Shown piece after piece: positions 13,101 through 23,900 of a stretch of DNA of 64,000 nt; positions within the stretch are counted from its first letter, which is position 1, and each line of letters starts with the position of its first letter. The notes below the pieces were generated by a model. The model was not told the DNA's origin. It searched no databases and saw only the letters and a program-made list of their open reading frames with translations. Both the position numbers and the translations under genes were made by a program. The stretch is from Symbiodinium natans (taxonomy: Eukaryota > Sar > Dinophyceae > Suessiales > Symbiodiniaceae): assembly GCA_905221605.1 (NCBI GenBank), contig CAJNDS010000158.1, positions 106,999 to 170,998 on the forward strand, in the 5' to 3' direction.

Positions 13101-16100
13101 AGTGTGTAGTTCGGGATGTTCCCCCTTATACTGACAGTTCTTAAATAGGGATCATTATGGCGGTACAATAATCCCGATTAGGGACGGGTAGCATGAGGGG
13201 AACATCCCAGCGTGTAGTGCAGTACAGGCGTTAAGTAAACCCTAAACCCTAAACACCCTTAAGCCCTCAACCCTCAACCCTATAGCCGAAACCCTAAACC
13301 CAAAATACCCTAAACCCAAAATACCCCTAAACCCGAAGCCCTAAATACCCTACATACCCTTAAACACTAAATACCCTTAAACGCCAGTCCGAGGCTAGCT
13401 GGGTCTGTGTGGAAAATGACATCCTCGCAACCTTTGTGCCACAAGACTCAATCAAGCAAGCTCAGGGAAAAAACCTCGTTTCGGAAAAAGCCCTGAGCTC
13501 CGACGACCTGCACCCTCAAACCCTAAACCCTAAAGTTTGTCCCTCCCCAAGAAGTCGAGGAGCAGGTAGAACTCTGGGATGGAGATCAGCACGCGGGCCG
13601 CGCCTGAGCTGCGGGCGGTTTAGGGAAGGAGGTTTAGGGTTTGGGGTTTAGCGTTTAGGGTTTAGGGCTCAGGCTTTTGAGTTCTGGAGGCGTTCTTTTT
13701 CAGGGGTCCTTGACGGCTTTGTTTTTCGGATCTCTCTGGTTTGTTAGAGGGTTTTACTAGGGGCTATATAGTGTCTTGAGATGTTCCCCCTTATACTAAC
13801 AGTGCCAAATAGGGATTATAGCATCCCCTATCAGAATCCATATATAGGACTGTTAGTATAAGGGGAAACATCCCAAGGGGTCTAAAAAATGTCTTGATAG
13901 GATTTTCGACAGGAGTTTTGTAGGATTTTATCGGGTTCATATAGGGATATTGAAGGCTTTAACAGCGCCTATAGCTGCAGGGTGTTGAGAGAGAGACCCG
14001 ATGAGGCTGTTGGCGGTTTAGGGTTGAGGGGGAAAGTGCTTGGAGGAGTGCAACTTTCCACACCCTATAACCTGAAGCTCGAAGTTGCCTACAGTAAACC
14101 CCCCCTAAGTTGGAAGATCATTATCCTCATAACCCAAGAAGGTGACTAAAGGGAATCCCAGCACTAGTGGTCCTTAAACCATGTTCCAACTTTATGGAGT
14201 TAAACACAAAGAAGCCTGCCCCTGAATCGTCTCGCACCTGCAGTGCCCCTAGAAGCCCCAAACGGTGTACAGACCCTAGACCCCTCAATGCATCTACACA
14301 CCCCTTTGTTGGGATGTTCTCCCTTGTACTGACAGTCCTGGATAGGGAATACAATACGGGGTTCTATATGATCCCTATCTAGGCTGCCCAGTAACCTAGG
14401 CTTAAAAAGGGTGCCCTTTTTTGCTTAAGGGGTTTATAAGGGAACCTAAACCCCCCCAAAAAGGGAATAAGGGTACTACTGGGCATCCTAGCTTTTAAGG
14501 TCTGTTAGTTTGAAGGGGAACATCCCAACCTCTCCCAGAAAATGAGGCAGGTTTGGGCTTTTTGCCAGAAAACCCCATCCCTGAACCCCAACCCCACACC
14601 CCATCCCGAACCTCACCCTGAACCCTAAACCCTAAACCCTAAACTCTAAACCCTAAACCCTAAACCCTAAACCAAGATCTTTGCTAGCCAGGTTCGTGCG
14701 ATTCGAACGACGCGGCACATCCGCAGGAGACTCCTGGGTTCAAGGCTTGCCCTAAACCCGGTGTAGGGTTTAGGGTGTAGGGCTCAGGGCCCTAAGCCAT
14801 TTAGGGTAGGTGGGTGTCCCAATATGGGAAACGTCTTGGAGCCCCTCCAGGTTGCAGCTCTCAACGCCTAAACGCTGAACCCTTTACTTAGTTGCTGAGT
14901 TCCAGCCACCCCAAAAAAGTGTTGACTTTCAGTTTTAGAGAGATCATACTATCCCAAAAAGTGTAAAGTGTACTGATTCAGCTACTAAGTTTAGGGTTTA
15001 GGGTTTATGTTGTATTTTGGCAGGGCTCAAGCAAAAAGGTGGCTTTAGGTTGGGAATTAGGGATTAGGGCTTGGGTTTTTATTTGACTCTTGCATTGCAA
15101 TTTTGGAGCGATGGGAGGCTTTGAAAGAGTTTGTGGCTTTCACTTAGGCTTCAGGGGCTTACGGTTTGAAGGGGCAAAAGGGGGGGCGGGGGTTGGGCGG
15201 GGGGTTAAGGCTTAGGGCTTGTGGTTACGGTTGACGGTTCTCAAGCCTTATAGGGCTTTAGGGTAGGGGCTGTAGGGCCCTAAACACTAAACCCTAAACC
15301 CTAAACCCTAAACCCTAAACCCTAAACCCTAAACCCTAAACCCTAAACCCTAAACCCTAAACCCTCCAGTAAACCCTAAGAACTTCAGCACCAGCTTGCC
15401 AAAGCGAAGTCGACGGCACCAATCCCGCCGAGGCTCATGTTTACCATGCCTCAGCAGAGAAGGGCTTCACAAAGCTACCTAAACCCTAAAACCTAAACCC
15501 TAAACCCTAAACCCCAAACCCCAAACCCTAAACCCTAAACCCTAAACCCTAAACCCCAAACCCTAAACCCTAAACCCTGCAGTTTTGATGATGGACCCCC
15601 AAACCTCAGACCCTAAACCATAAATCGTATTGGGGCTTGGGGTTTAGGGCTTACGGGTTTAGAGTTTAATTATTGGGCTTCGGGGCCCTGATTTCCGAAA
15701 TCCTAAGCTCCAAGCCCTACAAGCCCCAAACTCTAACTAGACCCGGGAGTAACCTAGGAATTCGAAAGGGTACCCTTTTTGGTTTTAAGGGGATTATAAG
15801 GGAACCCCAACCCTCAAAAAGGGAAGAAGGGCCTACTCCCGGGCCTAGCCTTGAATGCTCTCAGTGCCAGGATTGGGCACATTTCCCACGGCCAACCCGG
15901 CAACTTGGTAGCCCAGTCACCGTATCATGAAAAAAGTTTAGGGTTGGGGCCTTTTCGGGGTGTTGCTTACGTCGCAAGGGAACCGAGAAGCAAACAAAGG
16001 GCAAAACGGGGAAACAAGTCGATCTTCTGATTCGGCCAATCTTCTGATTCAGGGGCATTCGCAGAACAACAAAGCCTTCAACCCCCCTCTCATCCCTCAA

Positions 16101-16908
16101 CCCTAAAGCCTCAAACCCCTACAATCCTCAAGCCCTCAACCCGAAACCTCAACTCTAAACCGAAAAAGGTAAGAGTGTTCTTTTTTTGCTGCGGGTGCTT
16201 TTTTGTTGCGGGTGCGGGCCGCGTTTTTTTTTTGCTGCGGGTGCGGGGGCGCCTTGTTTTTTTTGCTGCGGGTGCGGGGGCGCGCTTTTTTTTTTGCTGC
16301 GGGTGCGGGGGCGCGTTTGTTTTTTGTTGCGGGTGCCGTGGGGGCGCCTTTTTTTTGGCTGCGGGTGCGGAGCGTTTTTGCTGTTTTCTCTATATTTTAT
16401 TATGAAAACCTCTATGTTCTCTAAGTTTTAATAGGAAAACCTCTTTCTTCTCTATATTTGAATATGAAAACCTCTATTTTCTCTACAATCAGTATGAAAA
16501 CCTCTAGTTTTTCTAATTTCTCTATACTTTAATACGAAAACCTCTATTTCTCTATATTTTAAAACGAAATCCTCTATTTCTCTCTATTTTTGTCGATATC
16601 GTCATAGTTTTCCTCTATATTTAATGAGGAAGACATGAGAGAGGAATACATGAGAAACTCATTCTCTGTGGTATCTCAATATGTGACTTGCAATTAAAAG
16701 TGTTTTTGCTCCTCTTGTCCTATTTTAATAGGAAGCCTAGTATTTTCTCTGTCTCTGAATAGGCAAACCTCCATTTTCTTAAAATTTGAACATGAAAACT
16801 TCTATTCTCTATAATTGAATATCAAGACCTCTACATTCTTATATGAAAACATGTTGTTGTTGTTGTTGTTGCTGCCGCTGCTGCTGGTGTTGTTGTTGTT
16901 GGTGGTGG

Positions 16909-16949
<41 letters not shown>

Positions 16950-17042
16950 CTGCTGTTGTTGTTGCTGCAGTTGCTGTTGTTGCTGTTGCTGCTGTTGCTG
17001 TTGCGGTTGCTGCTGCTGTTGCGGCTGCTGCTGCTGCTGCTA

Positions 17043-17073
<31 letters not shown>

Positions 17074-17079
17074 TGCTGT

Positions 17080-17154
<75 letters not shown>

Positions 17155-17851
17155 ACTCACCGAGCCGCAGACCTCTTCTCGGTCGAAAAAAACCGTCGGC
17201 TGCCTCACAACCTGTCATGGTGACTCTCACACCCCAGCAGATCACAGCACTCGCAGCACAGGATGCCGGCTTCCGACCTCTCGGTTCAAACCAGTTTCTG
17301 CCTCTGCCTGCATCGCGCTCAAGATCAATCAAGTCTCTTGGCAGTGTGTTGGCACATGTGCTTTGAAGCATCGACTCTTGTGCCGAGTTGGCCTAGCGAT
17401 GCAGGTATGGGTTGAGAATGGTTGCTATCGGGCTGCTTTTGGGCGCCAGTCCGAAGCACTAGCCTTGAGACGTGGCCAAACAGCCACTGGTCCGAAATCA
17501 GGAAATATTTATTTTACGCTTTTGGATACGATTCTGATACGATTCTGAAATACGATTTTACCAGGGGTGCAAACATGAGATACGATTTGAATACGATTTA
17601 GATACGATTTGGACACAATTGAGGTTCAACGCAGACACCAATCGGATACGACTCAGATACGATTCAGATACGACTTAGCGTTCGTGCGATACGCTTGAGA
17701 ATGCATCCCGAAGCCCTGCGAAAGTTCTCGGCAACAGAGCAAAGACTTGAGTGTAGCAGAATACAGTGTATGTAGTGTATAGTCAGCATCTTTATAGAGA
17801 TCTTTTCTGTTGGACAGGCAAACAGTGGGGCTCTTCATATTTTGGGAGGCA

Positions 17852-17925
<74 letters not shown>

Positions 17926-20900
17926 GAGAGGAAGGAGGAGAGCGGACCTGCGACGTTGTGGGGTCCTGTTGAATGTCCAGACCCTCCACGAGCCCTTTGC
18001 CCAGGTGCTTCGCTTCTTCTTTTCCGACTTGTGGTTCAAAGGCATGCAGCACGAGTACATAACCCGAACATGCTTGAAGCACTCAGTAGGGATGTGCTTG
18101 GAAGGGGCTGCATGCACCGCAAACACATAGCTTTCAAGAAAGATTTGTAAGTCTGGCTTTGTATAGCACTTGTCAGCTTGCTTTTGTTCTTTCTTCTCTT
18201 CTGAGTCCGAGCGTGTTCGCTAGCTGAGAGAAAAGCCATAGGCCGCTCTGCGCTGTGCAGTCTGGGAGACTTTGGGCGATTGGAGTTTCGGAGGTTTTCT
18301 TCGGCAAAGAATACAAGGTTCGAGATTTCGGAGGAGGACTCAGTCCACATCGAAGGGGTGCTCTTCGCTGGGGACCTGTTTGAGCCATCAACAGGTTATG
18401 AGTGCCCAATCCGCTTCGGCGGTGCGGGGCTCCGCTACAGGGCCTCTGATGAATGGTCGCGGGCACCAGTCGTCGGTGGCGCCAAGCTATGGGGCTGCTT
18501 CTGAAGCTGGGTCTACAAGTGGTGTGGGCTTGGATGCTGGGAGCAGTTTGCCGCAGGACACGAGGATGGCCTCCGGCTGCAGATCTGGCAATGATCTGCA
18601 GCAGGGGTCCATCCCTGGCTCTGGAGGTGGTGGTACAGCTACACCTTTGGAGGTTGTGAATGACCTGAGGGCGGCAACCGATGGGGGCGAGGCCCCAGAT
18701 ACCGGTTTGCCCCCTGGAGCAGGCAACAACAGTTCAGAACTACCCGAAGGACCTTTGGAGAGTGCACGGCGAGCTGTAGGACAGATCTGGCAAGCGGTGC
18801 AGGTGGCCGCTGGACACCCTGCTATGGCTTCCCGACCTCCTATGAACGAAGGAGGAGAGTCTGGGGAAGTGGAAACGTATCTGAGTGCTGGCTGGGATGG
18901 GTCACGGGATGATTCGAGGTCTCCCTCTCCACCACGTGGGCCTCCCCCCGCTCCAGCCGAGGTGATGTTGCAGCAGCCACTGTTTCCACCTGAAGTCCTG
19001 AGCCAGATTGAGACGATGAATCGCGAGGCGCCTTTGCTTTCTGGGTTTGGGAGTCCTGGAAGAGAAGCTGGAAGGCCTGAGTCGTCGCTGGTGTGAGCAG
19101 TGGGGCCGTTCAGGCCGAAGTGCATCGACAGCTGGAGGTCATGCGAAGAGAGCATAGTGCGCTTGTACAGGGACTAGCTAGGGAGAATGAGTTCCTAAGG
19201 GACCGTCTCGCTAATGCTGTAGCTGTAGCAGAACGGGAGTCATGGAGAACTAGCACAGTAGGTAAGGTTTGGGGTTGGTTGGGTGAGAACTTCAAGGGAT
19301 TGGGTTCGGGTCCTCGGCAAACCCTCAACCAACCAGGCGCAGGTTTTCCCCCGGTTGCAGCTCAGGGTACGAGACCCTTGGAGCAGGTCCCAGGCGTGCC
19401 AGGTTCCTTAGGTGCAGCATTTCCCTCGATTGCAGCTCAGGGTATGCAGCCCTTGGAGCATGTCCCAGGCGTGCCAGGTCCAGCATCCTTCCCAGGCGTT
19501 CCAGGTCTGTCAGGATATGCACATCACTCGGTCGCAGCTCAGGGCATGCAACCCTTGGAGCATGTCCCAGGCGTGCCAGGCCCAGGCGTGCCAGCATTTC
19601 CCTCGGTCGCAGCTCAGGGTATGCAGCCCTTGGAGCATGTCCCAGGCGTGCCAGGTGCATCAGGTGCAGCGTTTCCCTCGGTCGCAGCTCAGGGTATGCA
19701 GCCCTTGGAGCATGTCCCAGGCGTGCCAGGTGCATCAGGCTTTGCATTTCCCTCGATTGCAGCTCAGGGTATGCAGCCCTTGGAGCATGTCCCAGGCGTG
19801 CCAGGTGCATCAGGTGCAGCATTTCCCTCGGTCGCAGCTCGGGGTACGAAGCCCTTGGAGCAAGTCCCAGGCGTGCCAGGTCCAGGTGCAGCATTTCCCT
19901 CGGTCGCAGCTCGGGGTACGAAGCCCTTGGAGCAAGTCCCAGGCGTGCCAGGTCCAGGTGCAGCATTTCCCTCGGTCGCAGCTCGGGGTACGAAGCCCTT
20001 GGAGCATGTCCAAGGCGTGCCAAGCCCAGGTGCAGCAGTTTCCCCGATCCAAGATGCAAACGCTAGGAGTCCTGAGGTCACGAACTTACTGCAAGGCCTG
20101 CAAGCTGTCCTGCGGGGAAGTGAAGGTTCACCCACGAGTGCCGAGCAGGTCAAGTACCATTGGCAGGAACTTCCTAAGTTGCCTGAAATTGGGGCTGAGG
20201 CATCGTTGGCATTCATGGATTGGTTGCACCTTTGCGCGCCCTGTGTGGAGGACATGTCCAGCACATCGGCTGACTATTGGGCATGCTTGTGCAAGGAAGC
20301 AGAGAGATGGTACGCTGGATACATATCGGCCGATCCTGTCACCCGTTTGACTCTAAACCCTGTCCCGAGTTACGAACTCCAGGATGTAAGATGGTCCAGG
20401 TTGGCAAAAAGGTTGGAGTCGCTCCTAATTGCAGCCTGCCCAAAGTCCGTCAAGGAAGAACTCGTGGCAGGGAGGATCAAAACTCCTCTGGGGATCATCT
20501 GCCGACTGTATTCTCTGTATGCCCCTGGTGGAGTCTCGGAACGAGAGCAGGGGATTCAGTTCCTTCAATCTCCTGTGCAAGCATCATCGCCGCACCAAGC
20601 CACTGAAGTCCTCCGGAAGTGGAAGCGTTGGCTACTGCGAACTCAAGCCTTGGGAGGAACCACTCCTGATCCAGTGATCCTTGTAAAGGCCCTAAATACG
20701 ATAGTTAAGGGTGTGCTTGAGGGGGCTCCCGAAGCTCTCTTTAGGGTTAATCTGGTTCGAGCCGCCTTGAAGGTTGAGGTTGCACCAAGCCAGGAGTCGG
20801 TCGTTCAGCTCCATGCTGCCCTTACTGCCGAGGTTGAAGCGCTCGGAAGGGTCACTCCGAAGGCCAAGGCGCCCCCTCCTCAGGTTGCAGCGGTGGATAA

Positions 20901-23900
20901 CCCGACAGCTCCAGCATCGTCTTCGCAAGCACCAGGCCCTAAAGGAAAGGGGAACCCTAAGAACCCTGCCCCAGGACTCCCGACGGTTAACCCTAAGAGT
21001 CCTCCGCCACAGCCTGGTTCCACAGGGAATAAGTGTCGGTTCTTTCTGCAGGGTCAGGGTTGCCGTAAAGGGGAAAGGTGCCAAGACTTGCACGAGTGGA
21101 AGGAGATTCCTGCGAATGAGCGTAGTGAAAGATGTATGGCTTGTGGAGGAAGAAATCACCGGAAGGTGGATTGCCCGAACAGCAAAGCCGGAAGGGCCGG
21201 GGGTCCACCTCCCAAGAACCCTAAGACCTCACCTCCACCAAAGGGACCTGAGTTGAAGGCTGCAGCTCCCTCGCCCAATGCCAACCACGTCACAGCTCTC
21301 CTTGAGGATGCTGCCAAGGTTCTCAAGGCAATCCAGCCCAAGGAACCCTCCGGGGTACCTGTCGTTGAAGCACAGCCCATTCCATCAGCGTCGCAAGCTC
21401 CTGTCGCCCAAGGGGTTCCTGTTTCGGTTGCGACCCTTCAGGCCCACCTCGATGCGATCCGCCAGGCGATCCCTGATGGACAGCCTAACATCAGAACTGC
21501 ACAGGTAGCAAGCACTGACCCCTCGCCTTGCGAGGTAGACCAGGGTGAAAGGACTGGCTTGCTGGACTCCGGAGCCTCGCACCCCATGCGTTCTCGAGAG
21601 CCTAAGGACACCAACACGTCTCGCACTGAGGTCACTTTGGCCGGAGGGGTGACGAGGGTGATGGAGCAAAATTCCTCCGGAACCATCCTGGTTGAGCCGG
21701 GATCGCAGCCCATCGTCCCGGTTGGAGCTTTGATCCAGGAGCTAGGATGCTCTTTGACATGGTCTGGGAAGAAGGCCACCTTGGTGCATCCGCTTCATGG
21801 GAAGATCCCGCTTCGTGTCCGCCAGGGTTGTCCGATCTTGGCAGAGACCAGAGCTTTGGAGCTCATCCATGAGCTTGAAGAAGCTAAGCTGGCGAAGTTC
21901 AACACTGAGGTGGAAGAGCTTCAGGCCATCCTAAGAGGTTTAAGTGCACCGAAGCCACTGAAGGCTAGGGTCAAGGAAGCTAGGGAAACTGGTTCCAGGG
22001 TTGAGCTGCTGCAAGCTGCGACGGCAACAGGCCTCTTTGCGAAGGAGCACCTTCCTCTCCTGGGAGCCAACCTCCCCATCCACAGCCACCATGTGCGACA
22101 CGTCCTAAAGGCCCTTCAGCTGCCAAGGAGAACTAGGCGAACGCTAGAGAGCTCTAAGGACTGGGTGCTAAGGTTTGTTAGGCAAGACTTCGGGGACGAT
22201 CCTTTGGATACTTGGTGTAATCAAAGGGGGGTTCCCATAGTAACCATCAACCTGAGCAAGCAGCACCGCGAGGCCCTGACCCCTGGAAACAGCATCGCTC
22301 AGATTCTTCTGTGGGCCGCCGTCCATGGTCGAATTGCTGGGGTAGAGGGTGAGCTTGGCCCCAATCTCAGCCTGGTCCCGTTGTTGCAGTGGTTGTGGAC
22401 CCTTTCGTCTGTTGTTAGGGGTTACACGGTTCCGTTGGCGGTGATGTCGTCGTCGGCCAAACCCTTCACGACTGAGGCGTGGAACCGGTTCGCTACTTGG
22501 ACCGGTGGCCTTGAAACAAGAGAGGCGCCACACACCGGCACTGTGATTGCTTCCAACTGCGCTATAAAATCCCTGGATTCCTGCAAGGTTGAGGCCGAGG
22601 TGAGAGCTTGCATTGCCGGAGCTTTCCTGCCACCGTCGGATGTTTTGCGTCCTGGAGAGCTTGAGAGCATTGATAAGGCCATTACTGAGGCCCGACGACA
22701 AATCCAGGAACCTTCCGAAGCACCTGCTGCTGCTGCCGTGAGCAAGGAAGAGGAGGAGTGGCGTCAACACATCTTGAGCGGCCACCTCCCCTATCGCCGC
22801 GACTGCAAGGCGTGCATCCTCGGGAGCGGGGTTGGCCTCCAACATCGGAAGGTTAAGGCCCCGGCATCTTTTGCCTTGTCTTGTGACCTTCTCGGTCCGT
22901 TGCCCGAGAAGGGGCTCTCGGAAGATTGTATCGCTTCCCGACCTCGACACAGATATGCCTTGGTGGCGGCCTACAGGGCACCGTCGGAGCTTTTGGAGAA
23001 GGGAGGCTGGATCGGCGCCAGGAAATCCATCGAGGATCTCTTCGCCAAGGATCTGCTTGATCAAATGGCCAAGGAGGGCAAGGACCTTCGAGGAATCCCT
23101 CCAATTCCTGAGCATGATGTCAGTCCTGCCGAGGAGGACCACCGTCTGGAGGAGGAAGTCCAAGACGTTTTCTCCTGGCCAGAGGAGGAGGAAGGGGCGC
23201 CTGAGATATCATCCACCTTGGATACCGTGACCGTGGAAGTTGAAGAGGAGGAGGAAGGGGGTCTGTGGGATGAAGAGGCCTTGCGAACGACTGTCAAACA
23301 GCTGGAAAGCCCTGTACCTCAAACCGTCCTTCGTTTTGTCCGCCCGATTCCCTCGAAACACTTCACGGCCATCCTGCCTGCCATCCACTCCATCATCTCC
23401 GAAATAAAGCGCATCGGTCTACCCGTTCGTTCTTTGCACACCGACCAAGGAAGAGAATTCCTCTCCGAAGGGTTGAAGGAATGGTGTTCTAAGCGCTCCA
23501 TCCGTGTGAGTATGTCCGAGCCTCACGACCATAAGGGGAACGGACTCGCCGAGAGGATCGTGGGATGGAGTAAACAGAGGGCGCGCACGCTCCTGAGCAG
23601 TGCAGATCTCCCTGTCATCCATTGGCCCTCGGCGATGCAGTATGCTGCTTCCTTGCATCAACACCGAGTACTGGGAACATCACCTCCGGCCTACTTCGGG
23701 CAACGAGTGCTGTTTAAGAGGCCTGTCCTTCCTGGCAACCTGAAGCCCTGGAATCCCTGGTCCCAGGGGCGATACCTGTCACCGTCCAACATCGTCACCG
23801 ATGGGCATGTTGTCTTGAATGATGAGGGGAAACTTGTGACGGTCCGGAACATCCGGGCAAACCCAGTCGATCCCGAGAAAGAAGTCCTGGATATGCCTGG

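Larger units (their letters stand above)
241..16160. repeat. Left sea of interspersed TTTAGGG / CCCTAAA arrays (intronic)
   Basis: Arrays of 2-13 heptamers in both orientations at intervals of about 100-500 bp, with many degenerate copies. Clear examples: 1,883-1,934, 4,071-4,114, 6,665-6,710, 7,811-7,890, 8,649-8,740, 10,083-10,180, 10,861-10,955, 15,285-15,365 and 15,500-15,580. The unique pieces between them hold channel exons 8-24. Confidence 0.95.

Noticed and set aside
14680-14740. Possible tRNA-like sequence (GGTTCGTGCGATTCGAAC)
   Set aside because: The GGTTCG...CGAAC resemblance is short, no cloverleaf forms, and the stretch is explained by the S4 exon on the other strand.
16802-17371. 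ORFs encoding poly-Leu, poly-Asn/Ser or poly-Ala/Thr
   Set aside because: Products of the trinucleotide tract; no conserved sequence outside it.
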